A stretch of 64,000 nucleotides of DNA from Przewalskia tangutica (taxonomy: Eukaryota > Streptophyta > Magnoliopsida > Solanales > Solanaceae): contig CM056740.1 of NCBI GenBank assembly GCA_029844215.1, positions 29,927,873-29,991,872 of the forward strand, read 5' to 3'. Every line of letters begins with the position of its first letter. The stretch's first letter is position 1. Of the stretch, positions 43,455-55,800 are shown in pieces. The notes below the pieces were generated by a model. It saw only the letters and a list, made by a program, of their open reading frames with translations, was not told the origin of the DNA and made no database searches. The translations under genes and the position numbers were made by a program.

Positions 43455-45023
43455 TGTCACGACCCGACCTCGGGCACGCGACTGGTGCCCTACCTGGGCA
43501 CCCCCTTTTATACCCTCACATCACATATTAGACATAGGCCAATAAAATATGGAAACTGTATAAGTATCAACAAGGCAAGCCGGTGAGGCTGCCGCTATAT
43601 ATATAAAAAGGGAATAACCCAACAATATAGTTATACAATTGGCCAGAAATAAATACAACTCCCGCAAGTCCATCCCACATATGAATACAGACCTCAAAGA
43701 GTTTGGACACATAACTATGATGGGACAGGGCCCCGCCATACCCCTGAATGTACATAAGACTGTAACTCCGTACCAAATGACAAGCCTCCGAAATAATGGA
43801 GCTTCCTCAAAAACTGAATAGAGATCCTATGAGCGAGGATCAACAAACTGTATAGCTACATCTTCGGCATGAAACGCAGCCCCCCGAGGAAAAGGGGTCA
43901 GTACGAAAGATATACCAAGTATGTGAAACAATAAGTACTGTAAATGAAATCATAACAGTCCAAAATATAACAGGAAGCAAGTATGATAATCAAAATATCA
44001 GTACAACTATGCCTTGTAAAAGTGATGAGAGTCAACTGTACCTTTTAAAATATACCCTTTTAAAAGTAAGATCAACTGTGTCATTTCAAATTATGAAATC
44101 AATACCATTTCAAATATGAAAGCCATGTCAAAATCAGGGACACTTGCCCTCAGAATCATTATGCAGATCCTATTCATGGGACTATTTCACCCGCATGAGA
44201 CTATTTCACTTGCATAGGTCCTGTGGACCCCCAATGAGTATCTACACGCGATACCCGTATCATGGAGAGCTAATCCACAGAATATGTCCTGGGAGTTGAA
44301 CCCGCATGAGTCCTTCAGGCCCGCAGTGAGTGTGTATCATCTCACGTCATGGGAGTTACTCCATAAAATATATATAAAATGTTTCCGACCCTCTAGTGAG
44401 GGACGCGGAGATGTGGAAATATAACACTTGCACGAATAGCTATCATGAGCAACCATATGCAAGTAAATCATCTTTGACTCTTATTTAAACAAATAGAATG
44501 AACTATCCTTTTATAAAACCCAAGGCATTATCATGTCATGTAAAATCAGGGATTGAACCCAAATGTACTATGTACATTCACCGTACATACCAAGTAATAT
44601 TAGGGAATTAAACCCAAAAGTACTATGTACGTCTGCCGTACATCCTTTCATTTATAAACCCCAAGACACTAACACCCGTAGTATCAAGACACTTCTACTT
44701 TTAAAATTAAGCCAAGTATACTATTAACATCAAGTGATTTATACTTTGCAAATCAAGTAAATTACTTCATATACTACAATGAATTCGATTTCATTTAAAA
44801 CATGTACGTCCACCGTACACACATTTTATAAGGTTCATGCTCAAAGAAAGATAATAAGAGTTCCACGTACCTCTTCGGCATAATCCACACGCTAAGTAGA
44901 ATATGCCACACGTAGTACTTCAACCTAAAATGACAATAGCACCTCTATCAAATTCATGCTTTCTAAGGTAGATTAATACCAAGTAAAAGGTCTCTTATTC
45001 TACGAAAAATTGGGCAGCACTTC
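43455..45023 (-). mobile_element. 5' LTR of A, cut by K
   Basis: It begins TGTCACGACCCGACC and parallels 18322-19864 of the 3' LTR until GGGCAGCACTTC, where element K begins. The remaining 1.2 kb should lie beyond K and E, outside the window. Confidence 0.9.
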
Positions 45024-45379
45024 TGTTACACCCTGTAATTCCAGGACACGTGTAAGAGAACGTACGTGAGAAATTTAGACTGTAAAATTGAAACGAAAGA
45101 AAGATTTATTTTCCCTACAGAAAATATTCCGAAACTCGTGAAAGAAAAATGTTTATTAATGGGAATTGAGTTCCCAAATTTGATATTTGAGACTTATAGA
45201 ATTTATTGAAATTTTGGAAAATAAAATATTTTGGACCAATCGGAGGGCGACACGTGTCACCCTCCACATGCCCATGTTGGGCGAAAAAGTCTTGGTCAAG
45301 AAGACCAAGTGGAGCTTGATATTGTTGACCTCAATCCTAGCCATACATTTGGTTTAATCTAAACCCTTGGATGTATTAT
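45024..45379 (+). mobile_element. LTR start of element K
   Basis: A plus-strand LTR beginning TGTTACACCCTGTAATTCC, 356 bp long, interrupted by E. It contains a G-box (45251-45256, in CGACACGTGTCACCC). The rest of K lies beyond E. Confidence 0.8.
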
Positions 45380-45901
45380 TGTTACACCCCGTAGTTCCAG
45401 GGTATGTATGTGAGGACATACGTACGAGAATACGACAGTAATATTGGAAAGAAAGAAAGGTGTGATTTTTCGACGGAAAAGTTTCCGGGTTTTGTGAGGA
45501 AAAAGGTTCGTTAATGGGAATTGGATTCCCAGATTTGGTATTCGGACTTTTTGGAATATTTAAGAATTATGGAATTATATTTCCGGAATTGGTCACGTGG
45601 GGCCCACGGGAGGAATTTACGGTTTGTGGGGCCCACTTTATTTTCGGATTTTTGGCATTACGGATATTTTCGGAAGATGAAATATTTTGGACCAATAGGA
45701 GGGCGACATGTGTCACCCCTTGGTGACACTTGGTGGACGAAATTGTGGACATAGATTGGCACGTTTTTGGCATGAAAAAGGCCAAAAACATTTGGTCAAA
45801 GTCTTGAAGATATTTTGTGTAGTAGATAGATAAGTGGGACCCACACACACAAGGCCAAATCTAGACCACACACTTGCTTTGATCTTGGCCATTGATTGGC
45901 C

Positions 45902-45909
45902 TATAAATA
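45902..45909 (+). promoter_or_regulatory. TATA box of the E LTR
   Basis: TATAAATA followed by CCCCCC, same context as in G and F. Confidence 0.5.
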
Positions 45910-46463
45910 CCCCCCTTAATGCAAGACTTCTTCATCCACACTTGAGAGTTTCCAAGTCTTGAAATACTCTCTCCCCTCTCCTTGTTGTTCTCGGCAATTA
46001 GCCCTCCCCCTTGACCAAAAGTTGTCCAAAAATTCCTAAACTTGTAAGTGTTCTTCCTTGGTGTATTAGGAAGATTATTAACCAAAAGTTAGACAAGATT
46101 TCACACCCTATCCCCTAAGAACTACCCCTTGGCCGAGAGTTGCCACATTTAAAGCCTAAGTGTTCTTCACTTTTTGGAGTTGAAGTGTTAAGAGAAGTTG
46201 TTTAGAAACTTCTAAGGATCGCTTGGAGCGGGTTGGAGCGTAAGGAATTGGAGCTAAACGTTGCTCAGGATCGACTTAAAAACTTGGATAATTTTGGGCT
46301 TATCGAGGTAATGATCTTTATCCCCCTATTGTAATTGGATATTACATGTTGTAGTAATGTATAGTTGAGTATACTATATATAGAATGATTATTGAAAAGA
46401 ATTAAAGCAGATATACATTGGTGTAATTCTGATGACTTGTAGTATTATTGTGGGGCAGTGTTG

Positions 46464-46485
46464 TACACGTCCGGTTAGACGTGTA
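46464..46485. repeat. ACGT inverted repeat (E LTR)
   Basis: TACACGTC and GACGTGTA, same as in C. Confidence 0.7.
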
Positions 46486-46543
46486 ACCCCCTTGTAGTTG
46501 TTGGCTTGGTCTTGGGCCTTTTTAGAGGAGGAGATTTATGTGG

Positions 46544-46548
46544 TTTCG
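46544..46548. repeat. Target-site duplication of D, left copy
   Basis: TTTCG, identical to 55939-55943. The site is next to the G tract of the E LTR. Confidence 0.95.
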
Positions 46549-47997
46549 TGTCACGACCCGACCGGGCGTGGTAGTGCCTTACCGGGCACCCTAGTGATCT
46601 GACATCGAGAAAATCAGTGAAATGAAAACTTACACAAGAAACAAGATATACAATAATGAAATAAGAAAGCAGGCTAACCAAAGCGGTTACCTTTACGAAT
46701 ATATAAATAAAACTTGAACGACGATTACATCCCTTTTACAAACTGCGCCAGCGGTACTACGGACCTCTAAGAATGTTATAACAACGAAGGGCGGGGCCGC
46801 CATACCACGAATGTAAGTACCTACAACGACGGGGACTATACGAATAAGCCTCGGAGAAGCGGAGCTTCCCAAACGCTGAGCGTGATCCTATGGCGAGGAT
46901 CGACGATCGTGTACCTCTACCGCGGCATGAGCGGCCCAGAAGGAGTCGATGTGGTACCAAGTATGTGAAAGCGTAAAAATCAAATCAAATCATAACATTT
47001 TAAAGCCAATTACAAATACGTACGAACAACCAATTTAACTGAACATAGTGCCACAACATAAACAAGAGAAAAATAGATATAACGTAACTGGTCTTTTCTA
47101 GGCCGCTAATGATCGAAGCAAGGCCAATCGCCCCTCGTATCATTATGCGTGCCTAATCCGGAACTCGCGATCGCATAGGTCACTGAGACCGCGTGAGGTA
47201 TTCCTCGCGTCGAGGCGACTAACGCGGCATCCTCGCGGACTCCGCGATCCGCATAGTCACGCATCGCGTAGTCACACGATCGCGTGAGGCATTCCTCACG
47301 TCGGGATATACACCCGAATGATCAATCCTCGAACTCCGCACTCCGCATAGTCACACGCACGCGTAGGTATACCTCGCATCGAGGGTGGCAAGTCCTCGAC
47401 ATCATAACAAGTCAGGAGGGTATGTGATATAATAGCAGTACCACGGGCTTATCGTTTAACAACGTAAGCACAACAAGAATAACCCCCTCACACAAACATC
47501 ACAAGACACTAACACACGTGACATCGTAACATGTTTACTTATCAAACCATCTTACTACACTTTCCAGAAATCAATACAAGATTTTCATAAACAAATAAGT
47601 AAATTGTTCCTTCTATCTTCCTTAAGTCGTTATACCTAACTTCCCATAAAGCTAGTATAACACTTAAGCTTTTAAAATCAAGTATTTCTTTTCTTTCAAA
47701 AATGATTCATAACTCTTTTGAAATACTTCAAGATTCTTATTATTTAAAACTCAAGTCAAAAGACATCAAAGTAAAACCAAAACAATTTCCATACCTTCTT
47801 TTTAAACCAACCTTAAGACAAAAGCATGCCTTCCCTTTTAAAACCAAGGCACTTTTTCCTTTAAAAGTCAAGTAGCAATATACTTTTTAAACCAAGTGTC
47901 TCACTCTTTTAAAAACAAGTAACCTATACCTTTAAATCAAGTTACTTCTCCTTTCCCAAAATCAAGTTGTTTATAAGTCAAGTTATCATTTTAAATC

Positions 47998-48060
47998 CAA
48001 TGATAAAACCATTCTTATTTTCGAAATCCAATGATAAAACCATTCTTATTTTCGAAATCA
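47998..48060. repeat. 31-bp duplication private to the D 3' LTR
   Basis: Two adjacent copies of a unit with CCAATGATAAAACCATTC and TTATTTTCGAA. The 5' LTR has one copy (near 54340), so the change happened after insertion. Confidence 0.9.
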
Positions 48061-49137
48061 AGGTAACTTTATTCTTTAAAAGACCACACACCCATTACTC
48101 ATGAGTGGGGTTTTACTACTTTTTAACATAATTCAAGTCCTTAATATTTCATAACAAGTCACTTAACTTTGGAATCAAGTGAAGGACACAAAAGGAAAAT
48201 CAAATTCCTTTAAACACACGTGCGTCTACCGCACTAAATATATTTCACAAATATCATGCTAGAAAGAATAGGAAGAGGTTCACATACCTCGCGACGATTA
48301 TCGACAATTAGCAAAACGTTCCAAAGTACTCTAACCTTGCTCGCCTTTTCCACCCTTCAAGTAGAATACGCTACTCGTAGCACTTCAACCTATAAAGGCC
48401 ACAAAACGTCTATCAACCTCTAGATCTCTTCGTAGAATAATTCTAGATACAAGATTCCTTATTCTACGGAAAATTCGGCAGCACCTCACCCCCCGCAACC
48501 ACATAAATCTCCTCCTCTAACGAGGCCTGCTTCCAAACCAACAATCCCAGGGGGGGTTACACGCCTAATCGGACGTGTACAATTCTACTCCACAATAATA
48601 CTATAAGTCTCAGAAATCTGATCCTATGTAAATCTGATTCAAGTCTTATCCATATTCATTCTACATATAGTATACTCAACTATACATTACTACAACATGT
48701 AATATCCAATTACAATAGGGGGACAAGGATCATTACCTCGATAAGCCCAAAATTATCCAAGATATAAGTCGATCCTGAGCAATGTTTAGCTCCAATTCCT
48801 GACGCTCCAACCCACTCCAAGCAACCCTTAGAAGTTTCCAAACAACTTCTCTTAACACTTCATCTAATCTATGAAGATTTTTCTAGGGCTTCATTTTTGC
48901 GACTATAGGAATAAAGTAGTATTTTTCCGGGCTCGAAATAACTTTGGAATACTACTAGGAATACTAGGCTAAGGTATTTGGGATTTATACAACAATACAT
49001 GAAGTATTTTTTACACAAAGTGGGGGTTTGGACGAGCTCCACACGGAGGGAGGGCGCCGAAAAACAACTAGAGGGAGGGAGTGTTTGCCTTGGAAAAACT
49101 TTAAGTGTGGATGAAGAATTAGTCTTGCACAAAGGGG

Positions 49138-49145
49138 TATTTATA
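49138..49145 (-). promoter_or_regulatory. TATA box of the D 3' LTR
   Basis: TATTTATA (TATAAATA on the minus strand), preceded by the complement of the CCCC run. The 5' LTR copy at 55459-55466 would drive the element RNA. Confidence 0.5.
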
Positions 49146-49315
49146 GGAAAATCAATGGCTAGGATTAAAGCAAGTGTATGGTGAGGATGGGGTACATGTG
49201 TGTGGGTAGTTGGCCAACCATTTGTCCACCATGATGGGACAAGTGGCAAGCCACTGTCCCACTCAAACCGCCCAACACGCTGACAATCGGCCCACATGGC
49301 CTCAAGGGGGGGTGA

Positions 49316-49321
49316 CACGTG
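49316..49321. promoter_or_regulatory. G-box in U3 (D 3' LTR)
   Basis: CACGTG in GGTGACACGTGTCGCC; the 5' LTR copy is at 55625-55630. Confidence 0.5.
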
Positions 49322-49621
49322 TCGCCCCCCTACTCGTCCAAAATATTCCGACTTCCGAAAAAAATATCCGAAAATAAAGTGGGCCCATAAACAGTAAATT
49401 TCCTCCGTGGGCCCACGTGACCAATTCCAAATAAAATTCCATAATTCTTAAATATTTCAAAAGTCCGAATACCAATGGGAATCCAATTCCCTTTAGCGAA
49501 CATTTTTCCTTCACAAAATCGGAAACTTTTAGTCGAAAAATCACATCTTTCTTCTTTCCAATTTAAATGTTGTATTCTCGAACGCACGTCCTCGTATACA
49601 TACTGGAACTACGGTGTAACA

Positions 49622-49652
49622 TTCTTCCCCTTAGAAACATTCGTCGAATGTT
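49622..49652 (-). promoter_or_regulatory. Polypurine tract and stem-loop (D)
   Basis: TTCTTCCCCTTAG is the complement of the purine tract. AACATTCG (49636-49643) and CGAATGTT (49645-49652) are separated by a single base; the shortened loop may be an error or a deletion. Confidence 0.75.
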
Positions 49653-49979
49653 CCTTCTAAGTCTCCAAGCACACTGTCTGTGCGGTATAGTCTTCCCTAC
49701 TATGCTTACGAAACCATTTATGCCACACATGGCCATTATACAACATACTCGCAAAAACGCACATCCAAGCCAACGAAGAATCATCTCTAAAGCGTATATC
49801 AATACCATTAGCTCCACCCCTGGTCTAAATGATACTTTCTTCACATCTTAGCCTCTTTTCTTACTCGTCGTACCTTCGCCATTGCACTCGAACTCTTCCT
49901 ACTTATCGCACATTTACATCATTGCTTCAGTTTCCAAAATCTCGGGGTTACTATCTCTAACTTGGTCATCATTAACTGG

Positions 49980-50699
49980 GAACACTATGGATGGATCTCC
50001 GATACTCTTTCGAAACATAGCAACCTGGGAGACCGGACGTACTGTCTCCTAAATCGGACGGCAGTGCTAACTTATAGGCAACCTGGCATATTCTACAAAC
50101 GATCTGAAAAGGCCCAAAGTACCTCGGGCTAAGTTTCCCCTTCTTTCCAAATCTCGTCACACCCTTCCGGGGTGGTACCTTCAAGAAGACCCACCGTCAA
50201 CCTGAACTCCACGCGTCGACGCCGACCGTCCACACGACTTCTGTTGACTCTGAGCTGCTAATAACCTCTTCTGGATAAGCTTCACCCTATCCTCATCCTG
50301 CTGAAACAAGTATGGACCAACTATCTGAACCTTGCCAACCTCGAACCAATCGACCGGCAACCTACACTTTCGCCCATACAAGGCTTCATAAGGCGACATC
50401 CGAATACTGAAATGGTAGCTATTTTAATACTCACTCAACAAGAGGCAAATAATCCTTACAGCTACCCTTGAAATCAAAACACCGGCCTGTAACCTATCCT
50501 CAAATGTCTGAATAAAACGTGTTGTTGTCCGTCGGCCCGAGGGTGAATGCAATACTGAGACTCACCTGAGTTCCTAACCCCGCCTGGTAAAACCTCCAGA
50601 AACAAAAGAAATAGCTGAAAACTGGGCTCCACTGCCTGTCATAAAATAAAAGTAGGAACCCCGTGCAGCCTTACAACCTTCCTGATAACATCTCGCATA
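49980..50699 (-). pseudogene. pol: Integrase remnant of D
   Basis: Minus-strand pieces: 50786-50574 carries the YARCY segment and the region of the second catalytic Asp in broken form; 50399-50181 carries MSPYEALYGRKCRLPVDW and VKLIQKRLLAAQSQQKS; 50184-49972 carries RFGKKGKLSPRYFGPFQIV and VAYKLALPSDLGD. Frames shift between them, and the zinc domain and first catalytic Asp are missing. It starts abruptly at the shared non-coding block near 50700. Confidence 0.8.
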
Positions 50700-51284
50700 A
50701 CCCTCCGTCGAGTTAACGATCGCGAAAGACAAGATGGCTGACCTTATCGGCGACTCTTTGGTCGAACGCGTCCACGAACTCGTCACGATGGTTACCTAAT
50801 CTTGGGCCTAACACCTCGTGACCCTTATCATCTAGCGGGACCACCTCAACCAGCCCCACCACATTCGGCCGCGGTTGACTCGCGATATGGCCTCGGCACC
50901 CAACCGTACTAAACTCTCGTTCTCCGATCCGGAACAATCTTACCAGTTCACGTCATGAAAGCTACCACTTCCATCTCACACTACCCATGGAATTATCCCA
51001 CAATATATATCACGCATACCAAGTACTTCGACAAAGACCAACCGTAACATCCACTCAGGACGGCCTTGCATCCAAGGTCCCAACTGTTATAAATTCTAAG
51101 GCTCCCCATTTTCTCGTCCCCAGACTTACCCTTTTCAACTACCCATGTTTTCTAATCACAACTTACACAATGCTAACCGAACATAGCACTCCACATGTAT
51201 CTACCATAACGACCTAAACAAGTCTCTTAAGGCTGAAGATATCTCTGTAACTACTGCCTCACTTTCCCTCTGCCGCTCTAATCA
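50700..51284 (-). other. Shared non-coding internal block (copy in D)
   Basis: It matches the blocks of G, C and E. A 74-codon frame (50937-50713) runs through the best-kept part (VVPLDDKGHEVLGPRLGNHR), but the equivalent frames in C and G shift after LGNHR or VNHR, so coding is not supported. Confidence 0.65.
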
Positions 51285-52640
51285 AATCCTGCTCTGCTGG
51301 GCGCATAACTACAGACGGTGATGAACCAGCCACTGATCCCGAAGGCTGAGTCGTAACATCCGCGCCACCTCTGTTCGGACAATTTCTCGCAAAATGGCCC
51401 TGCTGGCCGCAAGCCTAACAAGCTATCTAAGTAGTACGACACTCCCCATAAGAACACTTACCACAACGGCCATACCGAGGTGGGGGCGGCCTCCTCTGGC
51501 TAACACCCCTTCCTCTCCGACCCACTGAATCCGCAACTGACTTGGTAGGCTAAGTCATCCCACCTGTATCCCTCCTACTAGGACATTCTCTCCTCACATG
51601 GCCCCGGCGTGGTAAAACAAGCATTAGTAAAAAGACGACATTTCCTCGGGATGACGTCTACCACATAGTGAACACTGAGGGAAAACTGAATCTGGCTGGC
51701 TAGAACCTATGCAAATCTGTGAATCAGAAACCCTGGAGTTCTGACCAACTCCTAAATACCCCGAACGTCCTGAAGTCCGTGGAGGACCACTCTGTACTGG
51801 CGGAGGCGCATAACCAGTCTGCTGCTGAGAAGGTCCGCCTCGAAAGTTACCAAAGGACCCTGCTGTTCTGGCCCTCTTCTGCTGATCTTGGTTAAACCGT
51901 CGATCTCTACGTTCCTCGGTCTGCTGCGCGTAAGCTTGTACGCGGGCAATGTCCATGTCTGACTGAAGAGCTACTCTTGTACAACTCTCTGCTAGATAAA
52001 CGTCATATCCTGTGACATATCGGTGCACTCTATCCTCCCTGTCTGCCACTAACGCTGGGACATAACGAGCCAATAAGTCAAACTCTATACTGTATTCCCG
52101 AACTATCCGCCCGTTCTGTCTCAACCTCATAAAGCTATCTGCCCGAGCTCTCCTCATCTGCGAGGGCGAGAAGTGTGTAAGAAATGCCTCTGAGGTCTTG
52201 ATCACTTTCATGATCCGCTGCAACTGTCGAATAAACTCCTGATGATCTTCCTCAGTCCTCATTCCGTAGGACTCGGGTGGACTGCAACTCAAGAAGTCCT
52301 GAAGTCTCAAAACTATCGGATCTAGGGTGAACCACTGGTACTGCCGGAACCACCGGCTCCCGTCCGTCCTCATTCCCAGCCACCAGACTAGCTAGTAACT
52401 GGGCCATCTCCTTGTAACTCATATCCTATGTTCCTGGCCGTGGGACTAGAGGCTCCGGTATCGTGGTCTCAGTAGCTACCGCTACTGCTCTAAACCTTCC
52501 TGGGGCTAGCGGCGTCGCAGAACTCCCCGAATGAAGCGCTGTCTCAGATAATGGCCCGGGCGTGCCTCGTAACCCTACGTGCTCTACTCGCGACTCTCTG
52601 TGCCTTGCCGCCCGGCCCTGGTTGCCTCGCGTAGAGGCAT
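51285..52640 (-). pseudogene. gag: gag of D, best-preserved copy
   Basis: The start ATG is at 52640 (MPLREATRAG...), 190 bp after the primer site. A frameshift or stop separates it from the 249-codon frame 52373-51624. That frame has the Retrotrans_gag capsid region (DFLSCSPPESYG near residue 27, then FIRQLQRIMKVIKTS and MRLRQNGRIVREYSIEFDLLARYVPALV), the GYDVYLAESCTRVALQSDMDIARVQAYAQ segment, a Gln-rich linker and the first CX2C cluster (CSLCGRRHPEE). The two CCHC knuckles follow at 51285-51620 in a shifted frame with a stop inside the second. Gag would form particles and bind RNA. A few indels disable it, and some of them may be sequence errors. Confidence 0.85.
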
Positions 52641-52749
52641 AACGGGTACATAAGAATACACCAGAGGGAGTCCAACTTATAACACAGCTCTAAGGCACGA
52701 TCTCAGAGTGAGAAGAATGGAAACCAATCCTAAATATCCTATAGCCTCC

Positions 52750-52785
52750 TGATTATTGGTGTGGTGTACAACACACCGATAATCA
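52750..52785 (-). promoter_or_regulatory. Leader stem-loop with TGTACA loop (D)
   Basis: On the minus strand the arms pair at 13 of 14 positions around TTGTACAC, which contains the self-complementary TGTACA. Same place and size as in B, C, E, F and I. Confidence 0.65.
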
Positions 52786-52830
52786 AGACTCTACTAGATA
52801 CGGTCTGTAGACACTTTCCGAGGACTAACT

Positions 52831-52842
52831 ACTCTGATACCA
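52831..52842 (-). other. Primer binding site of D
   Basis: ACTCTGATACCA, complement of TGGTATCAGAGT, four bases from the 5' LTR. Confidence 0.9.
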
Positions 52843-52846
52843 CTTT

Positions 52847-55800
52847 TGTCACGACCCGACCCTGGGCCCGTGACTGGTGCCTTACCCCGGGCACCCTAGT
52901 GATACAACATCAGAGAAAATCAGCGGAAATGAAAACTTACACATGAAACAAGATATACAATAATGAAATAAGAAAATAGGCTAACCAAAACGGTTACCTT
53001 TCTGAATATATAAATAAAACTTGAACCCGAACAGTTACATCCATTTTACAAACTCTGCCCACAACAGTACTACAGACCTCTAAGAATGTTATAACAACAA
53101 CGACGGGACAGGGCCCCGCCATACCCCTGAATGTAAGTACCTACAACGACAGGGGACTATACCAAAGATAAGCCTCCGGAGAAACGGAGCATCCCAAAAC
53201 GCTGAACTGTGATCCTATGAGCGAGGATCGACGACTGGTGTACCTCTACCTGCGGCATGAACGCAGCCCCCCGAAGGAGGTCAGTACAACAGGTACCAAG
53301 TTTGTGAAACTGTAAAGTACTGAAATCAAATCATAACATTTTAAAGCCAATTACAAATACGTACGAACAACCAATTTAAATGCACATAGTGCCACAGCAT
53401 AAACAAGAGCAAAATATATATAACGTAACTGGTCTTTTCTAGGCCGCTAATGATCGAAGCAAGGCCAATCGCCCATAGTATCATTATGCGTGCCTAATCC
53501 TGGAACTCCGCGATCGCATAGGTCACCTGCACCGCATGAGGTATTCCTCGCCGCGTCGGCGGCTAACGCGGCATCTCCTCGACTCCGCGATCCATAGTCA
53601 CATGCATCGCGTAGTCACACGCATCGCGTGAGGCATTCCTCGCGTCGGGATATACACCGGAATGATCAATCTCGAACTCCGCACTCCACATAGTCACGCA
53701 TCGCGTGAGGTATACCTCGCATCGAGGGTGTCAAGTCCTCGGCATCATAACAAGTCAGGGGGGTATGTGATATAATACCAGTACAACGGGCTTATCGTTT
53801 AACAACGTAAGCACAACAAGAATAACCCCCTCACACAAACATCACAAGACACTAACACACGTGACATCGTAACATGTTTACTTATCAAACCATCTTACTA
53901 CACTTTCCAGAAATCAATACAAGATTTTCATAAACAAATAAGTAAACCATTCCTTCTATCTTCCTTAAGTCGTTATACCTAACTTCCCATAAAGCTAGTA
54001 TAACACTTAAGCTATTAAAACCAAGTATTTCTTTTCTTTCAAAAATGATTCATAACTCTTTTGAAATACTTCAAGATTCTTATTATTTAAAACTCAAGTC
54101 AAAAGACATCAAAGTAAAACCAAAACAATTTCCATACCTTCTTTTTAAACCAACCTTAAGACAAAAGCATGCCTTCCCTTTTAAAACCAAGGCACTTTTT
54201 CCTTTAAAAGTCAAGTAGCAATATACTTTTTAAACCAAGTGTCTCACTCTTTTAAAAACAAGTAACCTATACCTTTAAATCAAGTTACTTCTCCTTTCCC
54301 AAAATCAAGTTGTTTATAAGTCAAGTTATCATTTTAAATCCAATGATAAAACCATTCTTATTTTCGAAATCAAGGTAACTTTATTCTTTAAAAGACCACA
54401 CACCCATTACTCATGAGTGGGGTTTTACTACTTTTTAACATAATTCAAGTCCTTAATATTTCATAACAAGTCACTTAACTTTGGAATCAAGTGAAGGACA
54501 CAAAAGGAAAATCAAATTCCTTTAAACACACGTGCGTCTACCGCACTAAATATATTTCACAAATATCATGCTAGAAAGGATAGGAAGAGGTTCACATACC
54601 TCGCGACGATTATCGACAATTAGCAAAACGCTCCAAAGTACTCTAACCTTGCTCGCCTTTTCCACCCTTCAAGTAGAATACGCTACTCGTAGCACTTCAA
54701 CCTATAAAGGCCACAAAACGTCTATCAACCTCTAGATCTCTTCGTAGAATAATTCTAGATACAAGATTCCTTATTCTACGGAAAATTCGGCAGCACCTCA
54801 CCCCCCGCAACCACATAAATCTCCTCCTCTAACGAGGCCTGCTTCCAAACCAACAATCCCAGGGGGGGTTACACGTCTAATCGGACGTGTACAATTCTAC
54901 TCCACAATAATACTATAAGTCTACTGTAAATACAGTCCTATGTAAATACAGTTCAATTCTTATCCATATTCATTCTACATATAGTATACTCAACTATACA
55001 TTACTACAACATGTAATATCCAATTACAATAGGGGGACAAGGATCATTACCTCGATAAGCCCAAATTATCCAAGATATAAGTCGATCCTGAGCAATATTT
55101 AGCAACAATTCCTGACGCTCCAACCCGCTCCAAGCAACCCTTAGAATTTTCCAAACAACTTCTCTTAACACTTCATCTAAGCTATGAAGATTTTTCTAGG
55201 GCTTCATTTTTGCGACTATAGGAATAAAGTAGTATTTTTCCGGGCTCTTAGTATTTGAAATAACTTTGGAATACTACTAGGAATACTAGGCTAAGGTATT
55301 TGGGATTTATACAACAATACATGAAGTATTTTCTACACAAAGTGGGGGTTTCGGGCGAGCTACAAGGAGGGAGGGGCACGAAAAACAACTAGAGGGAGGG
55401 AGTGTTTGCCTTGGAAAAACTTTAAGTGTGGATGAAGAATTAGTCTTGCACAAAGGGGTATTTATAGGAAAATAAATGGCTAGGATTAAAGCAAGTGTAT
55501 GGTGAGGATGGGGTACATGTGTGGGGGTAGTTGGCCAACCATTTGTCCACCATGCTGATAGGAGCCACTTGTCACTCAAAACCGTCAACACACCAACAAT
55601 CGCCCACATGGCCTCGAGGGGTGACACGTGTCGCCCCCTACTCGTCCAAAATATTCCGACTTAGAAAAATATCCGAAAATAAAGTGGGCCCATAACCGTA
55701 AATTTCCTCCGTGGCCCCACGTGACCAATTCCGGAAATAAAATTCCATAATTCTTAAATATTCCAAAAAGTCCGAATACCAAATCTGGGAATCCAATTCC

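Larger units (their letters stand above)
18322..45023 (-). mobile_element. Element A: autonomous-type Ty3/gypsy element split by C, B and K
   Basis: In minus-strand order: 5' LTR (43455-45023, cut by K), primer site (43439-43450), gag (43438-43072, then 33871-32900), protease, RT, RNase H, integrase (32880-30065, then 21578-21200), polypurine tract, and 3' LTR (18322-21041). C sits in the integrase C-terminal region and B in the capsid region of gag. This is the only copy with all pol domains. Several stops, frameshifts and lost catalytic residues show it is dead. The left flank is TCTGT (18317-18321); the right flank is outside the window. Confidence 0.9.
45380..46548 (+). mobile_element. 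5' LTR of E, first piece
   Basis: It starts TGTTACACCCCG. It has a decayed G-box (CATGTG near 45709), TATA box TATAAATA (45902-45909), a C-rich leader and the ACGT inverted repeat (46464-46485). It breaks at GTGGTTTCG where D is inserted. Confidence 0.9.
46549..49621 (-). mobile_element. 3' LTR of D (3073 bp)
   Basis: TGTCACGACCCGACCGGGCG to CTACGGTGTAACA. In 46560-47400 it differs from the 5' LTR by dense small indels at CTG/CAG/CCG sites; after about 47450 the copies are nearly the same, apart from a 31-bp duplication at 47998-48060. G-box 49316-49321, TATA (minus) 49138-49145. Confidence 0.95.

Noticed and set aside
49302..49587. Minus-strand frames in the U3 of LTRs (also 21578-22071, 27093-27557, 45514-45754, 59954-60286)
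   Set aside because: The same U3 start region gives similar frames in many copies (IGKEERCDFSTEKFPDFVKEK), but it lies upstream of the TATA box, differs by indels between copies and has no known domain. The similarity reflects LTR homology.
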